Shown piece by piece: positions 35,069 through 44,326 of a DNA stretch of 64,000 nucleotides. Within the stretch, counting starts at the first letter, position 1; every line of letters starts with the position of its first letter. This DNA is from Acidobacteriaceae bacterium (GTDB lineage: Bacteria > Acidobacteriota > Terriglobia > Terriglobales > Acidobacteriaceae), in NCBI GenBank assembly GCA_003138515.1, contig PLGG01000058.1, positions 23,406-87,405 on the forward strand. Direction: 5' to 3'. The position numbers and the translations under genes were made by a program. The notes beneath the pieces were generated by a model. The model did no database searches and was not told the origin of the DNA. It was given only the letters and a program-made list of their open reading frames with translations.

Positions 35069-36474
35069 ACGATCTGGTGCTGGCCCCTGCGGCGCGACAA
35101 CTTGAGCTGGTTCGCACGGGCGAACTGTCCGTGACTGAGCTCGCTGAAGCGCATCTCCAGCAGATCGAGCGGCTGAATCCGGAACTGAACGCATTTGCTG
35201 ACTTCGACGCAGACCGTGTGCGCGCACAGGCCCGGCAGCTCGACGCGGCACGAGAGACGCGCGGCGCACTACATGGTCTGCCGGTGACCATCAAGTCGTC
35301 GATTGCGACCGCGGGTTACCGATGCGAGATTGGCAGCCTGCTGCACAAGGGCGAGGTTCCTGTTGAGGACGCCGTGGTCGTGGCGCGGCTGCGCGCGGCG
35401 GGAGCGTTGATTCTGGGCACGACCAACTGCCCGGAGTTTCTGATGGCGTATGAGACCGCGAACCTGCTCCATGGGCGCACGCGCAATCCCTGGGACCTTG
35501 ACCGAACGCCGGGCGGATCGAGTGGCGGCGAGTCGGCCGCCATCGCGGCGGGAATGTCCGCAGCGGGCTTAGGCAGCGACAGCGGAGGGTCGGTGCGAGT
35601 TCCCGCGCACTTCACGGGCATCTGCTCACTGAAACCCACGCCGGGACGAATACCTGGAAGAGGGCATCTGCCGCCATGTGTGGGTCCGTTTTCGATCCTC
35701 GGTGCAATCGGACCGATGGCCCGCACAATTGGCGACGTTACGCTGCTGTTTCGAGAGCTCTGCGGCCATGATTCGCTGGATCCGGTGAGTCCGCCGGTGG
35801 CTCTGACAGACCCGAGCCCCGTTGAATTGCGAGCGAAAGCGATCGGATTCTTCGAGGACGATGGCCTTGTTCCGGTGACTCCAGAGACGCGCGCGGCAGT
35901 GAACGATGCTGCGCGAGCGTTGCGCGAAGCGGGCTTCCGAGTGGAGCCATTCCGCCCGCGGACCCTGGAGCAATTGCGCAAACTTTGGTGGAAGTTCTTT
36001 GTGCAGTGCGGGGCCATGTTCTACGAGCCGGAGATTCGCGGCAAGCGCGGGAAGCTCAGCTCCATCTTCAATGAGTTTTTGGGAATCGCGGAAGCAGCCG
36101 GGCCGCTAAGCGCGTCGGAGTTACTCAACGCGTGGGCCGAGTTGGATCTGCTGCGCGCGAAGACTCTGGCAGAGATGAGCGAATATCCGGTTTTGCTTTG
36201 CCCGGTGGCCAGCATTCCCGCATTTCGCCACAATGAGCGCGCGTGGACGATCGACGGCAGATCCGTCGAATACCTTGATGCCATGCGGTACACGCAGTGG
36301 TTCAACGCGCTGGCTTGTCCGGCCGCAGTGATTCCTGTGGGCACATCGCCCGAAGGGTTGCCGATCGGCGTGCAGATTGTCTCGCGGCCCTTCGAGGACG
36401 AGGTTGCGCTGGGCGTTGCGGCGGTCGTAGACGCGGCATTCGGCTATCGTCCGCCCCCGATGGCGCGAGCGTAA
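35065..36474 (+). CDS. Amidase-signature hydrolase (GatA-like)
   Basis: A 469-residue amidase-signature enzyme. The Ser-cisSer-Lys triad is visible: Lys77 in PVTIKSSI, Ser152/153 in GGSSGGESA and the nucleophile Ser176 in GSDSGGSVRVPA. The order and spacing match GatA and fatty-acid amide hydrolases. No gatB or gatC is adjacent, so it is probably a free-standing amidase rather than the tRNA amidotransferase. No signal peptide, so cytoplasmic. The ATG overlaps the preceding secreted protein's stop (ATGA). It may act on an amide released by the exported proteins around it, which is an inference from position only. Confidence 0.88.
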   Translation: MNDLVLAPAARQLELVRTGELSVTELAEAHLQQIERLNPELNAFADFDADRVRAQARQLDAARETRGALHGLPVTIKSSIATAGYRCEIGSLLHKGEVPVEDAVVVARLRAAGALILGTTNCPEFLMAYETANLLHGRTRNPWDLDRTPGGSSGGESAAIAAGMSAAGLGSDSGGSVRVPAHFTGICSLKPTPGRIPGRGHLPPCVGPFSILGAIGPMARTIGDVTLLFRELCGHDSLDPVSPPVALTDPSPVELRAKAIGFFEDDGLVPVTPETRAAVNDAARALREAGFRVEPFRPRTLEQLRKLWWKFFVQCGAMFYEPEIRGKRGKLSSIFNEFLGIAEAAGPLSASELLNAWAELDLLRAKTLAEMSEYPVLLCPVASIPAFRHNERAWTIDGRSVEYLDAMRYTQWFNALACPAAVIPVGTSPEGLPIGVQIVSRPFEDEVALGVAAVVDAAFGYRPPPMARA

Positions 36475-36601
36475 CTCGGGTCAGGCTGTCCAAGTCTATT
36501 GGGCACAATCGTTTGCGAGCCCCACAGAATGCAGCATCGGACGCCCCGGCGCACCTGCGCGCATCCACCTTTCGATTGAGGCGGATCCCCAACGATCGCA
36601 G

Positions 36602-36607
36602 TACACT
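36602..36607 (+). promoter_or_regulatory. Possible -10 element (TACACT) for the aroF-led operon
   Basis: TACACT lies 42 bp before the GTG at 36649; TTGAGG at 36576-36581 could be a -35 but the spacer (20 bp) is long. The 174-bp gap after the amidase gene is the only sizeable break between 31622 and 46294, so a promoter is expected here. Confidence 0.3.
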
Positions 36608-36648
36608 TAGGCTTCCCCGAGAACTGGAGGCCGGATGGAGCGCTCGGT

Positions 36649-37551
36649 GTGCGCGAAAACTGGCAGGAACACTTTGCTGAAGCCCCCGATGTTCTGCTAG
36701 GCGCAGGGCGCCAGCGGACGATTGTGCGGGTGCGCGATCTTGCTGTCGGCGGAGACGAGTTCGTCACCATGGCGGGACCGTGCTCAGTGGAAACCGAGCA
36801 CCAGCTTATGGCCACCGCCTATCGCGTGCGCAACGCAGGGGCGCGCGTTCTGCGTGGCGGCGCGTTCAAGCCGCGCAGTTCTCCTTATTCATTTCAAGGG
36901 CTGGGCCTCAATGGTCTTAAGTTGCTCGCCGCGGCGCGCGAAGAGACAGGGCTGGCCATCGTGACCGAAGTGATGACGGAGGACGACGTCCCGTTGGTCG
37001 CCGAATATGCAGATATCCTCCAGATCGGATCTCGCAGCATGGAGAATTACACGCTGCTGGAAGCGGCAGCGCGATCGGGACGGCCGATTCTGCTTAAGCG
37101 CGGCATGATGGCGACGATTGCAGATCTTCTGCGCTCGGCTCAAGTGATCCTGAGCAACGGCAACCCTAACGTGATTCTGTGCGAGCGTGGCATTCGCACC
37201 TTTGAAACGGCGATGCGCAACACCTTCGATTCCGCCGGTATTGCGCTGCTCAAGCAGGTCACACACCTGCCGGTGATTGCCGATCCCAGCCATGCGGCCG
37301 GACATCGCGAACTGGTTCCGGCACTCGCGCGTATCGGAATCGCCGCCGGTGCGGACGGCCTTCTGGTCGAAGTGCACCCCGATCCCGACCACGCATGGAG
37401 CGACGGCGAACAGTCGCTGGACTTTGACGGGTTTGCTGCCATGATGACGGCGCTCGAGCCTTGGATTGCTCTGCGCGGAACGTCGCTGCACGAAGAAAAG
37501 CTGGAACAGCGCGAAAATGCCGGCACTCGTCTCGCGGAGGCCGTGGCATGA
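36649..37551 (+). CDS. aroF: 3-deoxy-7-phosphoheptulonate synthase (type I-beta)
   Basis: A 300-residue DAHP synthase, the first enzyme of the shikimate pathway (PEP plus erythrose 4-phosphate). The barrel carries [26 protein letters not shown] (PEP and phosphate binding), [18 protein letters not shown] and [11 protein letters not shown], which are metal and substrate ligands of the KDPG/DAHP I-beta class. Only about 40 residues precede the barrel, less than the roughly 70-residue ferredoxin-like regulatory domain of T. maritima-type enzymes, so allosteric control may be absent. GTG 36649 is the likely start. It overlaps the next, exported haem protein by ATGA, an unusual partner for an aromatic biosynthesis gene. 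Confidence 0.92.
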   Translation: MRENWQEHFAEAPDVLLGAGRQRTIVRVRDLAVGGDEFVTMAGPCSVETEHQLMATAYRVRNAGARVLRGGAFKPRSSPYSFQGLGLNGLKLLAAAREETGLAIVTEVMTEDDVPLVAEYADILQIGSRSMENYTLLEAAARSGRPILLKRGMMATIADLLRSAQVILSNGNPNVILCERGIRTFETAMRNTFDSAGIALLKQVTHLPVIADPSHAAGHRELVPALARIGIAAGADGLLVEVHPDPDHAWSDGEQSLDFDGFAAMMTALEPWIALRGTSLHEEKLEQRENAGTRLAEAVA

Positions 37552-38948
37552 GGTTTCCCCTTGCGGCGCTGTCGATTGCGGCGCCGGTTGCGTTGATGCT
37601 TTGTCCAGTCTGTGGGCTCACCCAAAATGCGGAGCGCGCCGCTCCTCCGGATTTTATTGTGACCGCCGCTCCCGCCTACGTACCACTGGCAGAGTTGCAC
37701 GGGCAGGAGCGATTCCCCAAGGGAGCGCAATTGCTGCTTGTTCACGCCGGCAAGGCGGAGCCGCTGGTGACCGGCTTTCGAGCTTCAGCGGACGCTAACG
37801 TATCGTTCAACGGCGAGACGGTGCTGTTTGCTGGCAAGCGGTCTGCAGGCGATCCTTGGCAGATTTGGGAACTTGCCCTCAAGGATCACTCCGTGCGACA
37901 GGTGATGGTGACGGCGACGGATGCGGAGCGCCCCCTCTATCTGCCGGGCGGGCGGATGGTCTGGGCGCAGCGGACGCCCGCGGGATTCCAATTGCAGTCC
38001 GGCGAAGATGGGCATCCGACCCCCGAGTTCCTGAATCCGACGGCGGGGCCCGGGATGTTGCCGCTTGCGTACACACGGTCGAGCACCTTCCCCGCGGATG
38101 TGCTGCGCGACGGGAGGATTCTGTTTGAGGCGGGCTTTCCTCTGGGCAACGGGTCGACGCCTGAGTTGTATCTGGTTTATGCCGACGGCTCGGGCGAAGA
38201 GTCGGTGCGCTGCGATCATGGGCGGCCGCGCTGGGGCGGAACGCAACTGGCTTCGGGGGATGTGGTCTTTACGCATGGAACGACGCTGGCTCGCTTCACC
38301 TCGGCGATGGCGCATGAAGAGCTGATTCAAGCGCCGCGCGGCAATTATGCCGGCGCGATTGCAGAAACCGCTTCAGGTGCGTGGTTGGTGAGTGCGCGAA
38401 CGGCGACAGATGCGAGATATGCAATCAAGATGTGGACGCCAGGCTCGGCCGGAATGGACACCGTTTTGGCGAGGAGCGGAGAGGATCTGGTCGAGCCCGT
38501 GCTGGTCGCGCCGCGCACACGGCCCAATCGGCACCCATCGGGTCTGCATCCATGGGACTACGCAAACCTGCTCGCGTTGGACGCACGCGTTAGCCGCGAC
38601 GGAGATGTAAAAGGAAAGCCCGTGTCGGTGCGCCTGGAGGCTCAGGACGCCGCGGGCCACGCGATCGCGATGGGGACCGCGCCGGTCGAGCAGGATGGAT
38701 CGTTCTTCGTGAAGGTGCCGGCCGACAGACCGATCAGGTTTGAGCTGCTCGACTTCAAAGGCACGGTTCTGCGGCAGGAGCATGGATGGCTCTGGGCTCG
38801 CGGCGGCGAGCAGCGCATTTGCGTGGGCTGCCACGCGGGGCCGGAACGAGCCTCGGAGAATCGCGTGCCGGCCGTGCTGCTGCGAACGACCGAACCTGTG
38901 GACTTGACCGGCAATAAGTCTGTTGCGGCAGCGCCGGGAGGCAATTGA
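37548..38948 (+). CDS. HzsA-like exported propeller protein with one haem c site
   Basis: A 466-residue exported protein: signal peptide ([19 protein letters not shown]), TolB-like beta-propeller segments ([33 protein letters not shown]), a linker with [19 protein letters not shown], a [20 protein letters not shown] fold, and a single C-terminal CVGCH haem site (Cys about 425). The phrase order, propeller then RFELLD...R.C.GCH, is that of the hydrazine-synthase-alpha-related (HzsA-like) family; a hydrazine role is not implied. The ATG overlaps aroF; only 1 bp separates its stop from the next gene. Probably periplasmic and redox-active. Confidence 0.72.
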   Translation: MRFPLAALSIAAPVALMLCPVCGLTQNAERAAPPDFIVTAAPAYVPLAELHGQERFPKGAQLLLVHAGKAEPLVTGFRASADANVSFNGETVLFAGKRSAGDPWQIWELALKDHSVRQVMVTATDAERPLYLPGGRMVWAQRTPAGFQLQSGEDGHPTPEFLNPTAGPGMLPLAYTRSSTFPADVLRDGRILFEAGFPLGNGSTPELYLVYADGSGEESVRCDHGRPRWGGTQLASGDVVFTHGTTLARFTSAMAHEELIQAPRGNYAGAIAETASGAWLVSARTATDARYAIKMWTPGSAGMDTVLARSGEDLVEPVLVAPRTRPNRHPSGLHPWDYANLLALDARVSRDGDVKGKPVSVRLEAQDAAGHAIAMGTAPVEQDGSFFVKVPADRPIRFELLDFKGTVLRQEHGWLWARGGEQRICVGCHAGPERASENRVPAVLLRTTEPVDLTGNKSVAAAPGGN

Positions 38949-38949
38949 T

Positions 38950-40686
38950 ATGAAGTCTGCTGTTCTTGTTGCACTTTTCGGAGCGGTCTCGATCACGGGA
39001 TTTGCTTCCGCCGCGCAAACAGCGCCAGCCGCAACCCAAGTGCCCGCACCAGCAGCGGCTGCCAGTGCGAAGGCGCCAGTCCAATCCGCCATACGCTTTG
39101 AAGACGCGACGGATAAATCAGGAATTGAATTCACACACAGCTTCGGGTCAGCCAAGCTGGGATCGCTGCTGGAGGGCACGGGAGCGGGTTGCGTCTGGTT
39201 CGACTACAACAACTCGGGGCGGCCTTCGCTTTACGTGGTGAGCGGCAGGTCGCTCGACGATTCGATGCACCCCTATCCATTGAAGGACAAGCCGAACCCT
39301 CCCGCGCACAATCATCTCTATCGCAACGACGGCAACGGCCACTTCACCGACGTAACTGAGCAATCGGGCCTGGATCCGGATATGTATTCGATCGCAGTGA
39401 CGGCAGCGGACTACGACAACGACGGCTACGAAGACCTGCTGGTGACCGGATACGGAAAGGTTGTCCTCTACCACAACGACGGCAACGGCCACTTCACCGA
39501 CGTGTCCGAAAAGGCGGGCATCAAAGTCAACGGCTGGGCGATCAGTTCCACCTGGCTCGACTACGACAAGGACGGTTGCGCTGATTTGTTTGTTGGGCGC
39601 TACGTGAAATTCGATCCCAAATACCGCGCCTTTTACGCGGCGGACAACTATCCGGGGCCGCTCGACTATGCGGGCCAAACCAACATGCTGTTCCACAACA
39701 ACTGCGATGGAACATTTACCGATGTGACGGAGAAGTCGGGCATTGGCGCGTACGTCGGACGAACGATGGGAGTAACCGCGGCGGACTTCGACAACGATGG
39801 ATGGGACGACATTTACGTAGCCAACGATCGGACGGAAAACTTCCTCTTCCACAACAAACACGATGGAACGTTTGAAGAGATTGCCAACGAAACCGGGACG
39901 GCGTTCGGGCAGAATGGCGAGGCCACCTCGTCGATGGGGCCGGTAGCTGCCGACTTCGAGGGCAGGGGAGTGTTGGATCTCTGGGTGACCGACGGGAGCT
40001 ATAACCGATTCCTGCGAAACATCGGAGCACCGGAGAGCGGCTCGCCTGTTGCGCCGCCGGATTCCGCTAGGGCCGGATTTGAAGATGTGGGCGCGGCCAA
40101 CGGCATCTCACAGACCGACGCGCAATACGTGAGTTGGGGAAGCGGCGTATACGACTTTGACAACGACGGCCAGCTCGACATTCTCGTCTTCCATGGCGGG
40201 CTCATTCATTTAATTCCGCAAGAACACACGCTGTTTCGCGGACTGGGCAGCGGCAAATTCCAGGACGTCTCGCGCGAGTCCGGTTCCGTGTTGAGCGACA
40301 GAACCGTGGCGCGCGGGGCCTGCTTCGCCGACTACGAAAACAACGGCAAGGTGGACGCCTACGTGGTGAATCTCGGCGCTGAGGGCAAACTTCTTCACAA
40401 CGTCTCCACCGGCACAGGCCACTGGATTGAAGTAAAGCTCGTGGGCACAAAAAGCAATCGCGATGGAATTGGCGCGCGGGTGGAAGTGATGGCCGGAGGC
40501 AGGAGATGGACGGCCGAGCGCGTGGCAAGCTTAGGCTATCTTTCCGAGAACGACGGCCGCTTGCACTTCGGGCTAGGCGCGGCTGCCACGATTGACAAGC
40601 TAATTGTTCACTGGCCAAGCGGACGCGAGCAGGCGATCGGCAACGTCACTGTAGATCGCGTGCTCACTGTTGAAGAGCCGAAATGA
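38950..40686 (+). CDS. CRTAC1-type FG-GAP/ASPIC-UnbV secreted protein
   Basis: A 578-residue exported protein related to the one at 20798. The ATG at 38950 gives a signal peptide (MKSAVLVALFGAVSITGFAS) and a Pro/Ala linker. Calcium-loop repeats (DYDNDGYEDLLV, DYDKDGCADLFV, DFDNDGWDDIYV, DFDNDGQLDILV) run across residues about 80-470 with HNDGNGHFTDV-type spacers. The closing ASPIC/UnbV domain has NRDGIGARVEVMAGG and IVHWPSGREQ. It starts 1 bp after the HzsA-like stop and overlaps the following gene by ATGA. Function unknown; the fixed order with haem proteins suggests a joint extracytoplasmic complex. Confidence 0.87.
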   Translation: MKSAVLVALFGAVSITGFASAAQTAPAATQVPAPAAAASAKAPVQSAIRFEDATDKSGIEFTHSFGSAKLGSLLEGTGAGCVWFDYNNSGRPSLYVVSGRSLDDSMHPYPLKDKPNPPAHNHLYRNDGNGHFTDVTEQSGLDPDMYSIAVTAADYDNDGYEDLLVTGYGKVVLYHNDGNGHFTDVSEKAGIKVNGWAISSTWLDYDKDGCADLFVGRYVKFDPKYRAFYAADNYPGPLDYAGQTNMLFHNNCDGTFTDVTEKSGIGAYVGRTMGVTAADFDNDGWDDIYVANDRTENFLFHNKHDGTFEEIANETGTAFGQNGEATSSMGPVAADFEGRGVLDLWVTDGSYNRFLRNIGAPESGSPVAPPDSARAGFEDVGAANGISQTDAQYVSWGSGVYDFDNDGQLDILVFHGGLIHLIPQEHTLFRGLGSGKFQDVSRESGSVLSDRTVARGACFADYENNGKVDAYVVNLGAEGKLLHNVSTGTGHWIEVKLVGTKSNRDGIGARVEVMAGGRRWTAERVASLGYLSENDGRLHFGLGAAATIDKLIVHWPSGREQAIGNVTVDRVLTVEEPK

Positions 40687-42671
40687 AGAGGCAAAGGGAA
40701 GCGATGCGAGACGCGGGAGCAGACATGAGAGCGAGCAGCCGGCGAGTACGGCTCGGAGCGGCTGCGCTCGCCGCGGGAGCCGCGGCCCTGCTTTTCCTCG
40801 CGTTATTGCCGGGTCCGGAGCGGCGAGTGTACGCCGGGTCAACGCCGGCAGCCTCGCAATCGCCCGCCGACGAACAGGAATACGCGTCGCCGCTGGAGAT
40901 TCTGCTTTCGCCCGACGGCACGCGGTTGTACGTGCTCTGCCAACAGAGTGAAGATGTGCGCGTGCTCGACACGGGCAGCTACGAGGTGATCGGAACGGTC
41001 GCTGTCGGCCGTGTGCCGCGCGGGATGGCGCTCTCGCGTGCGGGCGATCGGCTCTTTGTTACGAACTCCTGGGACGACACAGTTTCCGTGATCGATACGC
41101 GCACACTGACCGTCGCTGCCACCTGGCCCGTGGGCTTAGAGCCCTCCGGAGTCGTCGAGGACGCGGCGGGCAAGCACGTCTTTGTTGCCAACCGCATCTC
41201 CAGCGACATTGCTGTTCTGGATGCGCGGACGGGCGCAGAGGAAAAGCGTCTGCTGGCCGGGCGCGGCGCGAGTTATCTGACGCTCTCGCCCGACGGCGCG
41301 CGGGTTTACGCGACACACATCTATCCAAATCTTCCTCCGCTGCGAACAGGCCTGGAAAACCGCACGCCGCCGGAGTCGGAGATCACGGTGATCGACGCAC
41401 GAAGCTCGGAGGTTGTTGATCGCATCCCGCTGCACTCGATCGCGGGCGTCTTCCACCTGGCCGTTTCCGCCAACGGCCGCCTCGGCGTCGTGGCCGAGTT
41501 TCACCCGAAGAATCTGGTGCCGCTGGCGCACCTGGAGCACGGTGGTGCGTTCGCGTACACGCTTACGCTTTTCGGAGCGGATGTGGGCAAACCGGTAGAG
41601 ATTCCGCTTGACGAACTGGATCGCTACGCTTCGCAGCCGTTCGGCGTGGCCATTGCGCCCGACGGATCCCGTCTCTACGTCACTCTTGGCGGCTCGGAGA
41701 GTGTGCTGGCCGTCGATGTGCCGCGCCTGTTGCGCTTCATTCATACGAGGCCGCGGCCAGAGTCCGGATCGTTCGCGCAGGATCTTTCGGCCAGCGGCAA
41801 TTATGGGTCCGCACGCATTCCCGTGGGTCACAACCCGCGAGGGCTCGCGCTCAGCGGAGATGGCCACAAACTGTTTGTCGCCAACCGGCTCGACGACACA
41901 ATTAGCGTGATCGATACGAGCACGCTGCGCGTGGCCACAACCATTGCTCTGGCGGGACCAAAGACCGTCAGTGCGCTACGCCGGGGCGAGCAGACATTCT
42001 ATTCGGCGCACTATTCCTTCCAGGGGCAGATCAGCTGCTCCAGTTGCCACATCGATTCGACTTTTGACGCCCTGACCTGGAACCTTGAGCCGAATGGCTT
42101 CGGTAGAGACATTGTGGACAACAAGTTGCTCGAGGACATCAAAGACACCGCGCCCTACAAGTGGAATGGGGGAAACCCGAACGTTCCCACTGAGTGTGGC
42201 CCAAGAACGGAAAAATATTTCTGGCGGTCGGAGAACTACGATGCGCGAACCCTCACGGATCTGGCCTTTTACGTTCTTAGCCTTCCCTCGCGGCCGAACC
42301 GCTGGCGGCAGCCAAGCGGTGAACTGACGGCGGCGCAAGAGCGCGGGAAGTCGCTCTTCGAGCGGACAGCGGATAAGTTCGGCAATCCGATTCCACTGGA
42401 GAATCGCTGCAACAATTGCCACAGCGGGCCCAAGGGCACCAATCAAAAGCTATTCGATGTAGGGACAAGAAAGACGACGGACAACCCGGGACCGCTGAAG
42501 TCGGCGCCGTTGACGAATATCGCGCTCACGGCGCCTTATCTGCACGATGGCTCCGCGCGTACGCTCGAAGAGATCTGGACCATTTACAACCCGGAGGACA
42601 AGCATGGGCGCACCAACGACCTGACCAAAGACGAACTGAACGACCTGATCGAATACCTGAGGACACGATGA
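40683..42671 (+). CDS. YVTN beta-propeller fused to di-haem peroxidase-like cytochrome
   Basis: A 662-residue protein with an N-terminal anchor or signal helix (about 25-45), a seven-bladed YVTN-type propeller (about 55-430; LFVTNSWDDTVSVIDTRT, LFVANRLDDTISVIDTST), and a C-terminal domain with two haem c sites, CSSCH (Cys 452) and CNNCH (Cys 576). The C-terminal half, including LKSAPLTNIALTAPYLHDGS, matches the MauG/cytochrome c peroxidase family, where that phrase lines the second haem. A propeller plus di-haem arrangement recalls MauG-dependent cofactor maturation or amine oxidation, but no dehydrogenase partner is seen. ATGA overlaps on both sides. Confidence 0.85.
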   Translation: MKRQREAMRDAGADMRASSRRVRLGAAALAAGAAALLFLALLPGPERRVYAGSTPAASQSPADEQEYASPLEILLSPDGTRLYVLCQQSEDVRVLDTGSYEVIGTVAVGRVPRGMALSRAGDRLFVTNSWDDTVSVIDTRTLTVAATWPVGLEPSGVVEDAAGKHVFVANRISSDIAVLDARTGAEEKRLLAGRGASYLTLSPDGARVYATHIYPNLPPLRTGLENRTPPESEITVIDARSSEVVDRIPLHSIAGVFHLAVSANGRLGVVAEFHPKNLVPLAHLEHGGAFAYTLTLFGADVGKPVEIPLDELDRYASQPFGVAIAPDGSRLYVTLGGSESVLAVDVPRLLRFIHTRPRPESGSFAQDLSASGNYGSARIPVGHNPRGLALSGDGHKLFVANRLDDTISVIDTSTLRVATTIALAGPKTVSALRRGEQTFYSAHYSFQGQISCSSCHIDSTFDALTWNLEPNGFGRDIVDNKLLEDIKDTAPYKWNGGNPNVPTECGPRTEKYFWRSENYDARTLTDLAFYVLSLPSRPNRWRQPSGELTAAQERGKSLFERTADKFGNPIPLENRCNNCHSGPKGTNQKLFDVGTRKTTDNPGPLKSAPLTNIALTAPYLHDGSARTLEEIWTIYNPEDKHGRTNDLTKDELNDLIEYLRTR

Positions 42672-43801
42672 AAACAATTGCCGACGAGAGACGGTTTGCG
42701 ATGGCGCTGCTGGCAGTCGCGTTCTTTGTGGCTGGGGCGCGGTCTGGATTCGCTCAGGCAACCCAGCATCATCCTCACGTCGCGTCAACGGCGGCAGCGG
42801 TTCCACAAATGCCGCGCTTTCGTTTTGAAAACTACACCACCGCCAACGGCCTTCCCGCTAATCATGTGTATGCGGTGCTGGTGGATGGTGCCAGGATTTG
42901 GGCGGGCACGGACGATGGCTTGGGTCTATACGAAGACGGAAAGTGGAAGACCTACTCGACGAAGGACGGCCTGGCGCACCGAGCCGTGCTCTCGCTGGCT
43001 CTGGACAAACGCACGGGCGATGTGTGGGCCGGCACGATGGGCGGGCTGAGCCGGATCTCCGGCGGGCGCATCGTCAGCTATACGCAGTTGAACTCGGGGC
43101 TGAGCAACAATGTGGTGTACGGCGTATCAGTGGAAGGCGAAAATGTATGGGTGGCCACAGCCTCCGGCGCTTGCCGGCTCAATCTGCACACCGGCGAGTG
43201 GTCGCTCTATAACGAGCGCAACACGCCCATGCGCGAGATTTGGGTTTACGGGGTTTCCGCTACCGCGACCAAGGTCTACTTCGCAGTTTGGGGTAGCGGC
43301 CTGCTCGAGTTCAATCAGAAGACCGAGCGATGGGACTTGTACGACGACCCCGACGGCGAAACCGAACTGGTGCTCTTCAAAGACCAGGGCCTGATTCACG
43401 ACATCGTTTCTTCGGTAAGCTACGTTGACGGCATCGTTTGGGCGTCGACGTATTTCGGCGATAGCCGGTACGACGGCCGCTACTGGCACAATTTCCTGAC
43501 GAAAGATAGCGGACTGCCGTCGAACTTCACGAACTACGTGAAGGGCGTTGACGCCAATCACGCCTGGTTCTGCACCGATAAGGGACTAGCTTATTACGAT
43601 GGCGCAAACTGGGCCGTCTACACGCGCTCGCTCACCTCGCACAAGCCGGCGATGACGGTGCGCGATGCAAAAGGGAATGTCACGGAGATTCCCGTGACCA
43701 GCGGGCCTGCGCACAACTACATTCTTGGCATCGATTTTCAGGGTAGCGATATTTGGGTTGCTACCGCCGATGGCCTGAGCCATGGAGTTCTTCAACAGTA
43801 G
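42668..43801 (+). CDS. Secreted regulator-propeller repeat protein (no kinase)
   Basis: A 377-residue exported protein. After a signal peptide (to about FAQA) come about seven two-component-regulator propeller blades: NGLPANHVYAVLVDG, IWAGTDDGLGLYEDG, DGLAHRAVLSLALD and VWVATASGACRLN, with similar later copies. No transmembrane, kinase or DNA-binding domain follows, unlike the 16473 gene that has the same repeats fused to a kinase. The ATG overlaps the preceding peroxidase-like gene (ATGA); RidA begins 19 bp after. A ligand-binding role in the periplasm is likely. Confidence 0.8.
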   Translation: MKTIADERRFAMALLAVAFFVAGARSGFAQATQHHPHVASTAAAVPQMPRFRFENYTTANGLPANHVYAVLVDGARIWAGTDDGLGLYEDGKWKTYSTKDGLAHRAVLSLALDKRTGDVWAGTMGGLSRISGGRIVSYTQLNSGLSNNVVYGVSVEGENVWVATASGACRLNLHTGEWSLYNERNTPMREIWVYGVSATATKVYFAVWGSGLLEFNQKTERWDLYDDPDGETELVLFKDQGLIHDIVSSVSYVDGIVWASTYFGDSRYDGRYWHNFLTKDSGLPSNFTNYVKGVDANHAWFCTDKGLAYYDGANWAVYTRSLTSHKPAMTVRDAKGNVTEIPVTSGPAHNYILGIDFQGSDIWVATADGLSHGVLQQ

Positions 43802-43820
43802 AGAAAAAGGAGCGAACGCT

Positions 43821-44321
43821 ATGATCGCATTTGCAGAGATTTTGGAAACAATCGGACGCGCGCCAGTGAGGAAGCGCGCCATCACTAATCACGATGTACT
43901 CAACGAAGCCCACGCTTACGCTAAGCCAAGCTCGTTCTCGCGCGGAATGAGGATCGATCTGAATGGCTTGACGATTCTTCTCATCTCCGGCACTGCGTCG
44001 ATTGACGAGAACGGCGAAAGCGTGCACATCGGCGACTTTCGCCGGCAGATGCGGCGCACGCTAGAAAACATCACCGGACTGCTGGCCAGCGAAGGCTGCA
44101 CCTGGCACGATATCGTCCGCACCAGTTGCTATCTGCGCGACATCGAGCGCGACTACGAGGCCTTCAACGAAGAGCGCACGAAGTTTTTCGATGAGCAGGG
44201 ACTCGACCCGTTGCCCGCATCGACCGGCATCCAGGCGATTCTATGCAGGCCGGAGCTGCTCGTGGAGATCGAAGCGATTGCCATGTTTCGGACGGAAAAG
44301 GCCGGCAGCGGCAAGGAGTAA
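43821..44321 (+). CDS. RidA/YjgF-family enamine/imine deaminase-like protein
   Basis: A 166-residue Rid-family protein with a longer N-terminus than E. coli RidA (about 128). The core reads LISGTASIDENGESVHIGDF, LLASEGCTWHDIVRTSCYLRDIERDYEAFNEERTKFF, and ends in PASTGIQAILCRPELLVEIEAIAM. The Arg of CRPELL and the Glu of EIEAIA match the residues that bind the substrate in RidA (Arg105, Glu120 in E. coli). AAGGAG lies 8 nt before the ATG. RidA releases ammonia from reactive enamines made by PLP enzymes; here it sits in an operon of exported redox proteins, which is uncommon. Confidence 0.88.
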   Translation: MIAFAEILETIGRAPVRKRAITNHDVLNEAHAYAKPSSFSRGMRIDLNGLTILLISGTASIDENGESVHIGDFRRQMRRTLENITGLLASEGCTWHDIVRTSCYLRDIERDYEAFNEERTKFFDEQGLDPLPASTGIQAILCRPELLVEIEAIAMFRTEKAGSGKE

Positions 44322-44326
44322 GCATC

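Noticed and set aside
35065-36474. Naming the amidase gatA
   Set aside because: No gatB or gatC neighbours, and free-standing amidases share the same motifs.
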